From the NCBI GenBank assembly GCA_028383925.1, contig JAOEWO010000002.1, positions 124,001 to 188,000 of the forward strand: 64,000 nt of DNA, read 5' to 3'. The number at the start of each line of letters is the position of its first letter. Positions within the stretch are counted from its first letter, which is position 1. Below, in pieces: positions 49,992-59,668 of the stretch. The DNA is from Winogradskyella sp. GTDB lineage: Bacteria; Bacteroidota; Bacteroidia; Flavobacteriales; Flavobacteriaceae. The notes under the pieces are model-generated. The model saw nothing but the letters and a program-made list of their open reading frames with translations, had not been told where the DNA came from and ran no database searches. The translations under genes and the position numbers were made by a program.

Positions 49992-51608
49992 ATGGTAAAC
50001 CATACAAAATCAACGAAAACGATTTCGTTAGATCAATACGGTATTACAAATGCCAAAGTTAATTATCAATTATCTTCAGATGAGCTTCATGCTGAAACAA
50101 TCTCTAAAGGCCAGGGTGTAGAATCTGCTTCTGGTGCTTTAGCTGTTAACACAGGTGAATTTACAGGTCGTTCTCCAATGGATAGGTTTATTGTAAAAGA
50201 TGCCATTACTAAAGACAAAGTGTGGTGGGGAGATATTAATATTGCTTTTGATAGTGATAAATTTCAGAAACTATATGATAAAGTTACTGCCTATTTATCT
50301 GAGAAAGCGCTTTATGTTAGAGATAGTTATGCTTGCGCAGACGAAGATTATAAACTAAATATTAGAGTTATAAACGAGTACCCGTGGAGTAACATGTTTG
50401 CTTACAATATGTTTTTGCGCCCTACGGAAGATGAGTTAAAAGACTTTTCGCCAGAGTGGACAGTAGTAAATGCGCCAGGTTTTATGGCAGACCCATCGGT
50501 AGATGGTACACGTCAGCACAACTTTGCAATTTTAGATTTTACACGAAAAATTGCACTTATTGGAGGCACTGGTTATACAGGCGAAATTAAAAAAGGTATA
50601 TTTTCTGCCTTAAATTTTATCTTACCTGTTTTTAAAGAAACTTTACCAATGCACTGTAGTGCTAATGTTGGGCCAGAAGGTGATACTGCAATTTTCTTTG
50701 GATTATCTGGTACTGGTAAAACAACGTTATCTACAGATGTAAATCGTAGCCTAATTGGAGATGATGAACACGGTTGGACAAAAGAAAACACTATTTTTAA
50801 TTTTGAAGGTGGTTGTTACGCTAAAGTAATTAACCTATCTCAAGAACAAGAGCCAGAAATTTTTGCTGCAATTAAAAAAGGAGCAATTTTAGAAAATGTG
50901 GTTATGGATGATAAAGGTGCTGTAGATTTTGCAGATACTTCTATCACCCAAAATACTAGAGTAAGTTACCCTATTTACCACATAGAAAATATTAGAAAAC
51001 CATCTATTGGTAAAAACCCAAAAAATATATTTTTCTTAACTGCAGATGCTTTTGGTGTATTACCTCCAATATCTAAGTTAACACCTAGTCAGGCCGCATT
51101 TCACTTTATTTCTGGTTACACAGCTAAGGTTGCTGGTACAGAAGCTGGTGTTGTAGAACCTGTACCTTCGTTTTCGGCATGTTTTGGTGCACCTTTTATG
51201 CCATTACATCCTACTGAGTATGCAGATATGTTAAGTAAAAAAATGAAAGATGCTGGTGTTAATGTTTGGTTAGTTAATACCGGTTGGACAGGTGGTCCTT
51301 ACGGTGTTGGTACACGTATGAAATTAAAATACACACGTGCCATGATTAATGCAGCTTTAAATGGTGATTTAGGTGATTATACTTACGAAAATTATCATAT
51401 ACATTCTGTATTTGGTGTTGCGCAACCAAGAAGTTGTCCTGGTGTGCCAACAGCAGTATTAAGTCCTAGAACTACTTGGAATGATGATGAGGCATATTAC
51501 AAAATGGCCTTTAAATTATCTAATGCATTTAGAAAAAACTTTAAGCAGTTTGAGGCTAATGCATCTGAAGAAATTAGACGTGGTGGCCCACAGCGTTATG
51601 CGTTTTAA
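49992..51608 (+). CDS. pckA: Phosphoenolpyruvate carboxykinase (ATP)
   Basis: A 538-residue ATP-dependent PEP carboxykinase, converting oxaloacetate and ATP to PEP, CO2 and ADP; the entry step of gluconeogenesis. The P-loop GLSGTGKTTLS is at about residues 237-247, GDDEHGW follows, and the substrate Arg/Tyr sites lie in GEFTGRSPMDRF and CSANVGPEGD. Strand and promoter show it is an independent unit, ended by a strong terminator. Confidence 0.97.
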   Translation: MVNHTKSTKTISLDQYGITNAKVNYQLSSDELHAETISKGQGVESASGALAVNTGEFTGRSPMDRFIVKDAITKDKVWWGDINIAFDSDKFQKLYDKVTAYLSEKALYVRDSYACADEDYKLNIRVINEYPWSNMFAYNMFLRPTEDELKDFSPEWTVVNAPGFMADPSVDGTRQHNFAILDFTRKIALIGGTGYTGEIKKGIFSALNFILPVFKETLPMHCSANVGPEGDTAIFFGLSGTGKTTLSTDVNRSLIGDDEHGWTKENTIFNFEGGCYAKVINLSQEQEPEIFAAIKKGAILENVVMDDKGAVDFADTSITQNTRVSYPIYHIENIRKPSIGKNPKNIFFLTADAFGVLPPISKLTPSQAAFHFISGYTAKVAGTEAGVVEPVPSFSACFGAPFMPLHPTEYADMLSKKMKDAGVNVWLVNTGWTGGPYGVGTRMKLKYTRAMINAALNGDLGDYTYENYHIHSVFGVAQPRSCPGVPTAVLSPRTTWNDDEAYYKMAFKLSNAFRKNFKQFEANASEEIRRGGPQRYAF

Positions 51609-51628
51609 TAGTTAATTAGCACACAAAT

Positions 51629-51664
51629 AAAAAAGCGATTCTAAAATTTAGAATCGCTTTTTTT
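51629..51664. terminator. Bidirectional terminator after pckA
   Basis: AAAGCGATTCTAAA (from 51632) pairs with TTTAGAATCGCTTT (ending near 51660), flanked by A and T runs, separating pckA from the convergent uroporphyrinogen-III synthase gene. Confidence 0.85.
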
Positions 51665-51686
51665 ATGTATTTGAATAAGAGGTATA

Positions 51687-52436
51687 TTATTTACCCTTAT
51701 TTACAGAGTCAATATATTTTTGAAGCGCCATAGTCATAGAAGGAGTTTCTGGTGTTGGCGCAGAAATATCTACACGCAATCCTTTTTCCTTTACAGCATT
51801 AACGGTTGTGTTACCAAAAACAGCAATACGCGTATCGTTTTGCTCAAAGTCTGGGAAATTCTTAAATAAAGAGTCTATACCAGATGGGCTAAAGAATACT
51901 AAAATATCGTAATATACATTTGCTAAGTCAGATAAATCGCTAATCACAGTTTTGTAAAATGTAGCTTGCGTCCACTTTATACCTAAACTATCTAAAGTTT
52001 CTATAATAACAGGCTTTACTTTATCTGTTGTAGGCAGTAAGAAAGATTCATCCTTGTATTTTTTAATTAAAGGCATTAAATCTTCAAAATTACGCTTACC
52101 AACATAGATTTTACGTTTTCTGTAAACTACATATTTTTGTAAATAATAAGCAACAGCTTCAGACTGGCAAAAGTACTTCATAGAATCTGGTACTTTAAAG
52201 CGCATTTCATCTGCGACTCTAAAGAAATGATCTACTGAATTTCTACTTGTAAGTATTATAGCAGTGTACTTATTTAGTTCTATTTTTTGTTGTCTAATGT
52301 CCTTTGCCGAAACACCTTCAACATGAATAAAAGGTCTAAAATCTACCTTTACTTTTTGCTTTTCTTGCAAATCGAAGTAAGGTGAGTTTTCTACTTTAGG
52401 TTCTGGTTGCGATACTAAAATCGTTTTCACTTTCAT
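51687..52436 (-). CDS. Uroporphyrinogen-III synthase family protein
   Basis: A 249-residue HemD-like protein, which cyclises hydroxymethylbilane to uroporphyrinogen III in tetrapyrrole synthesis. Two similar alpha/beta domains can be traced (about 1-40 with 165-249, and 41-160), with the family's weak motifs TAIILTSRNSVDHFF, FCQSEAVAYYL and FFSPSGIDSLF. HemD sequences are poorly conserved, so enzyme activity is inferred. A DUF4271 gene lies 16 bases upstream on the same strand, the usual Bacteroidota arrangement. Confidence 0.82.
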   Translation of the reverse strand: MKVKTILVSQPEPKVENSPYFDLQEKQKVKVDFRPFIHVEGVSAKDIRQQKIELNKYTAIILTSRNSVDHFFRVADEMRFKVPDSMKYFCQSEAVAYYLQKYVVYRKRKIYVGKRNFEDLMPLIKKYKDESFLLPTTDKVKPVIIETLDSLGIKWTQATFYKTVISDLSDLANVYYDILVFFSPSGIDSLFKNFPDFEQNDTRIAVFGNTTVNAVKEKGLRVDISAPTPETPSMTMALQKYIDSVNKGK

Positions 52437-52452
52437 ATGTAAACGCGGTTAT

Positions 52453-53103
52453 TTAAATGTTATTTCCCGTAATAGCCTTGTATAAAAGTATATAAGGTCC
52501 AATTTCGAGAGCGCAAAGATACAATAAAAAATAGAACAAATTAGGAATTAGAAGTTTTTGATAATTTTTGAATGAGGTGAAGAATCCTATGATGTTTACT
52601 AATAATACAGCAGAAAAAGAAACAACAATAACAACATTAATATTGGTGTTGGTGTAAAGAAGAATAAGGTTGGTAATTAAGAGTAAAATACCAGAATAGT
52701 TTTTAAACGCTGTTTTTTGAAAAAGGTAGTCATCAATTAAGTTGTCAATTTCAAAAAGACTGCCAATAAGCCGTTCTAAAAGGGTTTTAATTATAATTAG
52801 TGTCGAAACTGCAAAGAGTAGTTTTAAAAACTCAAATAATTCAAAATTTATAGGAGTTACGTAGGTGTTATACCCAAAATAAATAAATATGCTAAGCGAT
52901 AGAGCGAGGTTTATGAAAAGGAAACTATCAAAAAGGTCAATAAATTTTTGATCCCTTGAGTATATTTTTAAATATTTAGGATTACTAATTACAAGTAAAA
53001 AGTCGTTAAACCTCAAAGCATTCACGTATTTTGCTGCGACAATGAGTCCTAGACTCAGTACCGAAAAAATTGTAAACCAATTATGAGTAATGAAATTTCG
53101 CAT
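52453..53103 (-). CDS. DUF4271 membrane protein
   Basis: A 216-residue integral membrane protein with about six helices, an N-terminal NWFTIFSVLSLGL helix, the soluble-facing ISNPKYLKIYSRD loop and LLERLIGSLFEID. In Bacteroidota it is commonly paired with the HemD-like gene, as here; the pair is probably one transcript. No function known. The ATG at 53103 is 147 bases from the divergent mannosyltransferase gene. Confidence 0.82.
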   Translation of the reverse strand: MRNFITHNWFTIFSVLSLGLIVAAKYVNALRFNDFLLVISNPKYLKIYSRDQKFIDLFDSFLFINLALSLSIFIYFGYNTYVTPINFELFEFLKLLFAVSTLIIIKTLLERLIGSLFEIDNLIDDYLFQKTAFKNYSGILLLITNLILLYTNTNINVVIVVSFSAVLLVNIIGFFTSFKNYQKLLIPNLFYFLLYLCALEIGPYILLYKAITGNNI

Positions 53104-53195
53104 AGCGCTAAATTATAAAGAAAAAAGTGTAACCCAACATCATTTTTTTATAGACTCAAAAAAACATTTTACGGTATTTAGTGCATTAAAAACTT

Positions 53196-53203
53196 TACTT
53201 TTG
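53196..53203 (+). promoter_or_regulatory. -7 element of the mannosyltransferase operon
   Basis: TACTTTTG fits TAnnTTTG, with a weak -33 element (TTTTACGG) about 25 bases upstream. It would drive the mannosyltransferase, dihydroorotase and DUF4296 genes. Confidence 0.45.
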
Positions 53204-53250
53204 CTAAAATAACAATGCCACTTTAAAAAAGTGTTTTTTAAATAGTATAC

Positions 53251-53973
53251 ATGTCTGACGCTGTAGTCATAATCCCAACATACAAAGAGATTGAAAATAT
53301 TGAAGCCATTATTAAGGCTGTATTTTCACAGCACAAAGTATTTCATATACTAGTTGTAGATGATAATTCTCCAGATGGAACAGCCGCCAAAGTTAACACG
53401 TTAATTAAATCATACCCAGAGCGTTTATTTTTAGTAAATAGAGCTAAAAAAAGTGGGCTTGGTACAGCTTATATTGCTGGTTTTAATTGGTGTTTAAGTA
53501 AGGATTATAAATTTATTTTTGAAATGGATGCAGATTTTTCTCATAATCCAGATGATTTAATAAAGCTATATAATGCCTGCGCTATAGACGGAGCAGATAT
53601 TTCTGTAGGTTCTAGATATGTTAAGGGGATTACGGTTGTAAACTGGCCTTTGTCGCGTATTTTATTGTCTTATGGCGCTTCTATGTATGTAAGATTAATA
53701 ACAAGAATGCCTATTAAAGATGCAACAGCTGGTTTTGTGTGTTATAAAAGGCAAGTTTTAGAAGCTGTAAATCTTAGTAAAATTAGATTTGTTGGTTATG
53801 CTTTTCAGATTGAAATGAAATTTAAAGCGCATAATAAGGGCTTTAAAATTGTAGAAATCCCTGTTATTTTTAGAGACAGAACTAAAGGGAAATCTAAAAT
53901 GAGCGGTAGTATTATATCTGAAGCTATTTTTGGTGTCATAAGTTTAAAATTAAAAAGTTTATTTAGCAATTAA
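53251..53973 (+). CDS. Polyprenol monophosphomannose synthase-type glycosyltransferase
   Basis: A 240-residue GT2 family enzyme, close to dolichol/polyprenol phosphate mannose synthases. The nucleotide-sugar site contains VVDDNSPDGTA at about 35-45, the metal-binding DADFSHNP near 93, and the acceptor loop VGSRYVKG and RDRTKGKSKMSG. It lacks C-terminal membrane helices, as in the soluble type. It likely transfers mannose to a polyprenyl phosphate used for glycan synthesis at the membrane. It is six bases before the dihydroorotase gene. Confidence 0.9.
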   Translation: MSDAVVIIPTYKEIENIEAIIKAVFSQHKVFHILVVDDNSPDGTAAKVNTLIKSYPERLFLVNRAKKSGLGTAYIAGFNWCLSKDYKFIFEMDADFSHNPDDLIKLYNACAIDGADISVGSRYVKGITVVNWPLSRILLSYGASMYVRLITRMPIKDATAGFVCYKRQVLEAVNLSKIRFVGYAFQIEMKFKAHNKGFKIVEIPVIFRDRTKGKSKMSGSIISEAIFGVISLKLKSLFSN

Positions 53974-53978
53974 GAGAG

Positions 53979-55325
53979 ATGATGAAGCAGCAAACACTTA
54001 TAAAAAATGCAAGAATAGTCAATGAAGGTAAAATCTTTGAGGGCGATTTATTAATTGAAGATAATATCATTAAAGAAATAGATATCTCTATTAGTGTTAA
54101 ATCTGCTGATATGACTGTGATTGATGTAGAAGGAAATTATCTAATACCTGGTATGATAGATGACCAAGTGCATTTTAGAGAACCAGGATTAACGCACAAA
54201 GCCAATATAGAAACAGAATCTAAAGCAGCTTTGGCTGGAGGTATTACGTCTTTTATAGAAATGCCAAATACCAATCCGCAAACAACAACTGTTAAAAAAT
54301 TAGAAGAAAAATTTGCTATTGCAGCCCGTTCATCTCACGCCAATTACTCGTTTATGTTTGGTGGCACTAACGATAATCTTGATGAAATTTTAAAAGTAGA
54401 TCCTAAAAGTGTTGCTGGGTTAAAATTATTTTTAGGTTCATCTACTGGTAATATGCTTGTTGACGACCCTAAGGTTATTGAAAAAATATTTTCTAGTACA
54501 GACATGGTTATTTCTGTGCATTGCGAGGATGAAGCTACAATAAAAAAGAATTTAGCAAAATATACAGAAGAGTATGGTGATGACATCCCTATGGCTATGC
54601 ACCCAATTATTAGAAGTGAAGATGCGTGTTACATATCATCATCAAAAGCTATTGAGTTAGCTAAAAAAACAGGAGCAAGACTGCATGTTTTTCATTTATC
54701 TACAGGTAAGGAAACCAAATTGTTTTCTAATAAAACACCATTAAAGGATAAAAAGATTACGGCAGAGGTTTGTATTCATCATTTATGGTTTTCTGATAAA
54801 GACTATGCTAAAAAAGGAAGTCATATTAAATGGAATCCGGCTGTTAAGACCTCTAAAGACAGAGATCAATTATGGAAAGCACTTTTAGATGACAGAATAG
54901 ATGTTATTGCTACAGACCATGCACCACATACATTAGAAGAGAAAAATAACCCTTACACAAGTGCACCCTCTGGTGGGCCATTAGTGCAGCATGCTTTAGT
55001 CGCATTATTTGAAGCACATCACCAAGGTAAAATTTCAGTAGAGAAGATTGTTGAGAAAGCATGCCATAATCCGGCAATATTATTTGATGTAGAAAAACGA
55101 GGTTATATAAGAGAAGGTTATTTTGCCGATTTGGTGATTCTAGATCCGCAAAATCCATGGACCGTTAATAAAGATAATATTTTATACAAATGCGGTTGGT
55201 CTCCGTTTGAGGGTAATACCTTTAAAAGTAGAATTACGCATACTTTTGTAAATGGGAAATTAGCATACAACAATTTTAAGGTTTTAGACGTTAAAGCTGG
55301 TGAACGATTAACTTTTAATAGGTAA
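53979..55325 (+). CDS. pyrC: Dihydroorotase
   Basis: A 448-residue amidohydrolase forming dihydroorotate in pyrimidine synthesis. Metal-site motifs visible are DDQVHFREPG at 61-70, GLKLFLGSSTG with the carbamylated-lysine candidate, HCED, FHLST and TDHAPHT. The first motif reads QVH where most dihydroorotases have HxH, so the first metal-ligand histidine is Gln63; I believe this variant is usual for the Bacteroidota type. Two ATGs are adjacent at 53979 and 53982. It lies one base before the DUF4296 gene. Confidence 0.9.
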   Translation: MMKQQTLIKNARIVNEGKIFEGDLLIEDNIIKEIDISISVKSADMTVIDVEGNYLIPGMIDDQVHFREPGLTHKANIETESKAALAGGITSFIEMPNTNPQTTTVKKLEEKFAIAARSSHANYSFMFGGTNDNLDEILKVDPKSVAGLKLFLGSSTGNMLVDDPKVIEKIFSSTDMVISVHCEDEATIKKNLAKYTEEYGDDIPMAMHPIIRSEDACYISSSKAIELAKKTGARLHVFHLSTGKETKLFSNKTPLKDKKITAEVCIHHLWFSDKDYAKKGSHIKWNPAVKTSKDRDQLWKALLDDRIDVIATDHAPHTLEEKNNPYTSAPSGGPLVQHALVALFEAHHQGKISVEKIVEKACHNPAILFDVEKRGYIREGYFADLVILDPQNPWTVNKDNILYKCGWSPFEGNTFKSRITHTFVNGKLAYNNFKVLDVKAGERLTFNR

Positions 55326-55326
55326 C

Positions 55327-55746
55327 ATGTATAAAAAAATAGGCATAATATTAGTAGTTGTTTTTTTGTGTTTGGGATGCGATAATGTAAACAAGCCAGA
55401 CACACCAAAAAATCTTATAGCTAAAGAAAAAATGTCTGAAATTTTATACGATTTGTACGTTATAAATTCTGCTAAAAGTGTCAATAGAAAACTATTAGAG
55501 AAAGACGGTTTTATTCCTGAAACTTATATTTTAGAGAAATATAGTATTGATAGTATTCAGTTTAAAGAAAGCAATAGGTATTATGCATTCGACTCTAAAG
55601 CCTACGAAACTATTATTGCAAAAGTAAAAGCCAGATTAGAAGCACAGAAAAGTGTATATGAGAAGATACAAGAAAAAGAGGCCGAAATAAAACAACAGAA
55701 AAAAGACTCTATAGAAAGAGTTGATAGTAAAAAGAAATTGCCTTAA
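55327..55746 (+). CDS. DUF4296 lipoprotein
   Basis: A 139-residue lipoprotein with the lipobox ending at Cys18 (VFLCLGC). The conserved DUF4296 core includes KEKMSEILYDLYVI, and a charged helical C-terminus (rich in Lys and Glu) forms a probable coiled coil. No function is known. It begins one base after the dihydroorotase stop, so it is the last gene of that operon. Confidence 0.8.
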   Translation: MYKKIGIILVVVFLCLGCDNVNKPDTPKNLIAKEKMSEILYDLYVINSAKSVNRKLLEKDGFIPETYILEKYSIDSIQFKESNRYYAFDSKAYETIIAKVKARLEAQKSVYEKIQEKEAEIKQQKKDSIERVDSKKKLP

Positions 55747-55776
55747 AGAGTAAAAGACACTAAAACTCGTAAGGAG

Positions 55777-56799
55777 TTACCCGTTTTTTAAGTCTCTAAG
55801 ATATTGTGTAGAAATATCGTTAATAGTCTTATCAATAGATTTAAACTCAAAACTCATGGTTTTTTTAAGTTTAGAATTATCGTATTTAGTAACACTAGTA
55901 GCAGATTTTGCTGTCTGCTTAGATAAGGCTCTACGTTTACCAAAAAGTTTATGATTTAGCCAGTCTAATCGCCAAACAATATTAAGTAACCATGGTTTTG
56001 CTTCTTTTTTTGGGGCCTTTACTCCAAGTGTTTTAGCCACTTTAACTTGAAAGTCTTTAAAGCTTAAATTTTCTGATACTAAAATAAAATTTTCGTTTTT
56101 AATAGCACTATCCATGAGTTGCTGCATAGCTTTAACAACATCAAAAACAGCAACATAACCAACAACACCAGTTACATAGTAGCGCATGCCTTTATGTATT
56201 TTTTTAAATAAGCTTCCGCTATTGCCACCATGCCAATAACCGGGTCCCAAAATAACACCAGGATTTACAATTACAGCATCTAACCCTTCTTGTGTACCTC
56301 TGCAAACCTCGAGCTCAGCTCCGTATTTAGTAATAGCATAGACACGATTGTCGTCTTCAGGATTCCAGGCAGTTTGTTCATCAATTAGTTTTTCAGGGTT
56401 GGTGTGATGGCCAATTGCTGATATAGAGCTAACATAGCACAGTCTCTCTACGTTATGCGTTAAACTAAGATTTACAATATTAGCCGTACCTTCAATATTA
56501 ATTTTACGTAATAACTTTTCTTTATCGGGCTCAAACGATACAAAAGCAGCACAATGATAAACTTTAGTTACACCTTTAAAAGCGTCTTGTAATTTAGGGA
56601 TATTAGTAATATCCGCTTCAACCCAATCTATTTTACTAAATAATTGGTCAGCATCATCAGTATAATAAGAAAAGACATTACTAACACGTTTTAATGTTTT
56701 TTCACGTCTATAAATTGCTCTTACAGTTTCACCCTCTTTAAGTAACTTAAAAAGTAAATGAGAGCCAACTAATCCTGTTCCGCCTGTAACTAATATCAT
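55777..56799 (-). CDS. NAD-dependent epimerase/dehydratase family protein
   Basis: A 340-residue extended short-chain dehydrogenase with the Rossmann motif VTGGTGLVGSHL at residues 4-15, an active-site pattern YVSSISAIG and Tyr-x3-Lys seen as YAITKYG near residue 154. It resembles the Bacteroidota proteins acting on 3-beta-hydroxysteroid-like or flavonoid-reductase-like substrates, but the substrate is unknown. The C-terminal 90 residues carry several basic clusters. It is convergent with the DUF4296 gene, 30 bases away. Confidence 0.85.
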   Translation of the reverse strand: MILVTGGTGLVGSHLLFKLLKEGETVRAIYRREKTLKRVSNVFSYYTDDADQLFSKIDWVEADITNIPKLQDAFKGVTKVYHCAAFVSFEPDKEKLLRKINIEGTANIVNLSLTHNVERLCYVSSISAIGHHTNPEKLIDEQTAWNPEDDNRVYAITKYGAELEVCRGTQEGLDAVIVNPGVILGPGYWHGGNSGSLFKKIHKGMRYYVTGVVGYVAVFDVVKAMQQLMDSAIKNENFILVSENLSFKDFQVKVAKTLGVKAPKKEAKPWLLNIVWRLDWLNHKLFGKRRALSKQTAKSATSVTKYDNSKLKKTMSFEFKSIDKTINDISTQYLRDLKNG

Positions 56800-56928
56800 A
56801 AGGTAAATTTACACTTTTTAGAGCTAAATTATAAACAAGACCGTTGTATAGTACATAAAAATTTAAAATCAATACCTATATGTTTTAGAGACAAGATTTA
56901 TATTCCTAAAAATGAGAACAAATTGTCT

Positions 56929-56958
56929 TTTGTCTTTTAAAGCGGAAACATATCTTTG
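56929..56958 (+). promoter_or_regulatory. Promoter of tyrS
   Basis: TTTG at 56929-56932 and TATCTTTG at 56951-56958 are separated by 18 bases, a full match to the Bacteroidota consensus. The leader is about 25 bases. Confidence 0.7.
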
Positions 56959-56985
56959 CGCACATCTAATTACAATTAAATTATA

Positions 56986-58284
56986 ATGGGAAAGCATTTT
57001 GTACAAGAATTAACGTGGAGAGGTATGTTGCACGATAGTATGCCAGGCGTAGAAGAACATCTTAATGAGGCCATGCGAAGCGCTTATGTTGGGTTTGACC
57101 CTACGGCAGATTCTTTACATATAGGAAATTTAGTACCTATTATGTTACTAGCACACTATCAACGTTGTGGTCATAAACCATTTGCTTTGGTTGGTGGTGC
57201 TACAGGTATGATTGGTGATCCTTCTGGTAAATCTAGTGAGCGTAATCTGTTAGACGAAAAAACATTACGTCACAACCAAGAGGCTATAAAACAACAACTC
57301 TCTCATTTTTTAGATTTTGAAAGTAGTGTACCTAATGCTGCTGTTTTAGTAAATAATTACGATTGGATGAAAGATTTTTCATTCCTTGAATTTATTAGAG
57401 ATGTCGGTAAGCATATTACCGTAAATTATATGATGGCAAAAGATTCTGTGAAAAACAGAATTTCGAGCGAATCTACTAATGATGGTATGAGTTTTACAGA
57501 GTTTACCTACCAGTTAGTGCAAGGGTACGATTTTTTGCATTTATACAAAAATAACGATTGCTCTATACAAATGGGTGGTAGTGACCAATGGGGAAACATA
57601 ACTACTGGTACAGAGCTTATAAGACGTGTTGGTGGTGGTAAAGGGTACGCTATTACATGTCCTCTAATTACTAAAAGTGACGGTTCTAAATTTGGTAAGT
57701 CTGAAGGAGGAAATGTTTGGTTAGATGCCAATAGAACATCACCATATAAGTTTTACCAATATTGGTTAAATTCTAGTGATGCAGATGCTGAAAAGTATAT
57801 TAAGATATTTACATTTTTAACGCAGTCTGAGATTGAAACTATTATTGCTGAGCATAATACTGATCCTGGGTTTAGGGTATTGCAAAAACGTTTAGCTGAA
57901 GAAATTACCACTATGGTACATTCTAAAGATGAATTTGAAAACGCAGTAAAAGCGTCTAAAATTTTATTTAGTAAATCTTTTAAAGAAGAAATTACAACCC
58001 TAAACGAAAAAACATTTTTAGATATTTTTGAAGGTGTAAAACAGGCAGAAATTTCTAAATCTGAGTTTAATGAAGGTTTAGATATGATAGGTGCCTTAGC
58101 AGCAAAAACAGATTTTTTAAACTCTAACGGAGATGCGCGTAGAGCTTTAAAAGAGAATGCAGTAGCTGTTAATAAAGTAAAAGTAAAAGAAGATTATATG
58201 TTATCTACTGAAGATTTAATTAATGATAAATACATCATTATAAGTAGAGGCAAAAAAACTAACTTTATTTTAAAAGTTATTTAG
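56986..58284 (+). CDS. tyrS: Tyrosyl-tRNA synthetase
   Basis: A 432-residue class I synthetase charging tRNA-Tyr. [18 protein letters not shown] near residue 34 contains the HIGH-type motif, [10 protein letters not shown] near 194 binds tyrosine, and KFGKSEGGN near 232 is the KMSKS-type motif. The C-terminal S4-like RNA-binding domain is at about 345-432. It is the bacterial TyrS type. Confidence 0.96.
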   Translation: MGKHFVQELTWRGMLHDSMPGVEEHLNEAMRSAYVGFDPTADSLHIGNLVPIMLLAHYQRCGHKPFALVGGATGMIGDPSGKSSERNLLDEKTLRHNQEAIKQQLSHFLDFESSVPNAAVLVNNYDWMKDFSFLEFIRDVGKHITVNYMMAKDSVKNRISSESTNDGMSFTEFTYQLVQGYDFLHLYKNNDCSIQMGGSDQWGNITTGTELIRRVGGGKGYAITCPLITKSDGSKFGKSEGGNVWLDANRTSPYKFYQYWLNSSDADAEKYIKIFTFLTQSEIETIIAEHNTDPGFRVLQKRLAEEITTMVHSKDEFENAVKASKILFSKSFKEEITTLNEKTFLDIFEGVKQAEISKSEFNEGLDMIGALAAKTDFLNSNGDARRALKENAVAVNKVKVKEDYMLSTEDLINDKYIIISRGKKTNFILKVI

Positions 58285-58305
58285 TAATCTACTTTTAGTA
58301 TAATT

Positions 58306-58344
58306 TAAAAGGCCTGTTGTATGTAAAATATATAACAGGTTTTT
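58306..58344 (+). terminator. Terminator of tyrS
   Basis: GCCTGTT (58312-58318) pairs with AACAGGT (58334-58340), followed by T residues, 22 bases after the tyrS stop. Confidence 0.7.
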
Positions 58345-58393
58345 TATGCTTAAAACGTAACTTTATAATTATTTACGGTGACGTATAACCATA

Positions 58394-58423
58394 TAAAAAA
58401 TGCCCAAAATTACTTTTGGGCAT
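58394..58423 (-). terminator. Terminator of the LuxE-like gene
   Basis: ATGCCCAAAA (58400-58409) pairs with TTTTGGGCAT (58414-58423), and the minus strand continues with T residues. It lies about 115 bases after the stop of the minus-strand acyltransferase-like gene. Confidence 0.75.
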
Positions 58424-58537
58424 AGCTAACCAATCAACTAAGGCTAATTATTAATTTTTCTTTTTCATAGAATTATTATTTTTATAACCTTAAATTTTTA
58501 GTCGGCTTTTTTTGCAAACCTTTCAATACGTATTAAA

Positions 58538-59518
58538 TTATAAGGCCATAAGGTTACAACCGCGAATGTCTGAGTTATCAAAACGGCCAATAATTTCAAA
58601 CCAACCGTTGTCGTTAACTTTACCCAAATCTTGGGTGGCAACAAAAGCGCACGAGTTTAAATTTGCTAAATCTATAATATTAATACCACCAGTTTTATTT
58701 GCTTTTTGTAGCGTAAGCGCATCTTCGGTATCTCGCGTCAATACTTTCATCCAAGGTGGACATTCAAAAACACCGTTGCCTTTAGAATACGCCTGACTTA
58801 AAAGTTCGGTCATGCCATACTCGCTATGAATGTCGGTAACACCAAAACCAGTTTTTAAAATTTCATGAAGTTCTTGGCGTATCATTTCTTTGCGCCTGCC
58901 TTTCATTCCGCCAGTTTCCATGACAATAGTGTGCTTCAAACTAAACTGAAATTTTTCTACCACATCCAAAAGTGCAAAAGACACACCTATAAGTAGTGTT
59001 TTTTGACCTCTAGCTTCAAGGCTGTTTAGTGTTTTTGCTAAATCTTCAATATTATTTAAATAAAAACCACTTTCGGGCTGTTTAGATTTTAAAATAAGAT
59101 CATTAGCCATGTAAACTAAAGAAGAGCCATCGCGCTCTAAGTAAGAGGGGAGCAATGCCAATACAACATAATCTTCAATAGCATTATAAAAATGTTTAAA
59201 GCCCTCTAAATAACTTCTCTCATACAATTTTACATCTGTAACTAAATGTTTACTTGTAATACTACCAGTAGTGCCAGAGCTTGTAAATATTTTTTTAGGT
59301 GGTAAAAGAGAGCTAACAACGTGGTGTGTTTTAAAAAACTGAATAGGTAAAAACGGAATATCCTCAATGCGTATTATATCTGAAGGGTGCTTATAAAGCA
59401 AGTCGCAAAAGGATCTGTAAACAGGGTTGTTTTTAAACTGAAATTTAAAAACATCTAAAGCTAAATTTTCAAATTCAGTATTAGATTTTATATTAAAAAT
59501 AGCCTCTTGTTTTACCAT
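58538..59518 (-). CDS. LuxE-like acyl-protein synthetase
   Basis: A 326-residue adenylate-forming enzyme related to LuxE, which activates fatty acids with ATP. Motifs visible are IFTSSGTTGSITSKH (nucleotide-binding loop), GGMKGRRKEMIRQ and HSEYGMTELLSQAY (adenylation signature). LuxC and LuxD are absent. It may activate an acyl group for another pathway. I start at the ATG at 59518, beginning MVKQEAIF; an upstream ATG at 59548 would add ten poor residues. The start follows a -7 element by four bases. Confidence 0.85.
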   Translation of the reverse strand: MVKQEAIFNIKSNTEFENLALDVFKFQFKNNPVYRSFCDLLYKHPSDIIRIEDIPFLPIQFFKTHHVVSSLLPPKKIFTSSGTTGSITSKHLVTDVKLYERSYLEGFKHFYNAIEDYVVLALLPSYLERDGSSLVYMANDLILKSKQPESGFYLNNIEDLAKTLNSLEARGQKTLLIGVSFALLDVVEKFQFSLKHTIVMETGGMKGRRKEMIRQELHEILKTGFGVTDIHSEYGMTELLSQAYSKGNGVFECPPWMKVLTRDTEDALTLQKANKTGGINIIDLANLNSCAFVATQDLGKVNDNGWFEIIGRFDNSDIRGCNLMAL

Positions 59519-59522
59519 GCTG

Positions 59523-59530
59523 CAAAAGTA
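59523..59530 (-). promoter_or_regulatory. -7 element directly before the LuxE-like gene
   Basis: TACTTTTG on the minus strand fits TAnnTTTG. Only CAGC separates it from the ATG, so the mRNA would begin at or very near the start codon. The -33 element is not clear. Confidence 0.5.
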
Positions 59531-59668
59531 TGCAAAATAAAAAAGCATTGTTTAAGATGTCTTAAATTTGAATGTATTTTAATGTTACAGAATTGTTATC
59601 AATTTAAATTACTATTTAAGTAAAGCAGATAAACTTTATATTTACAATTAATAAAACGTTAATACATC

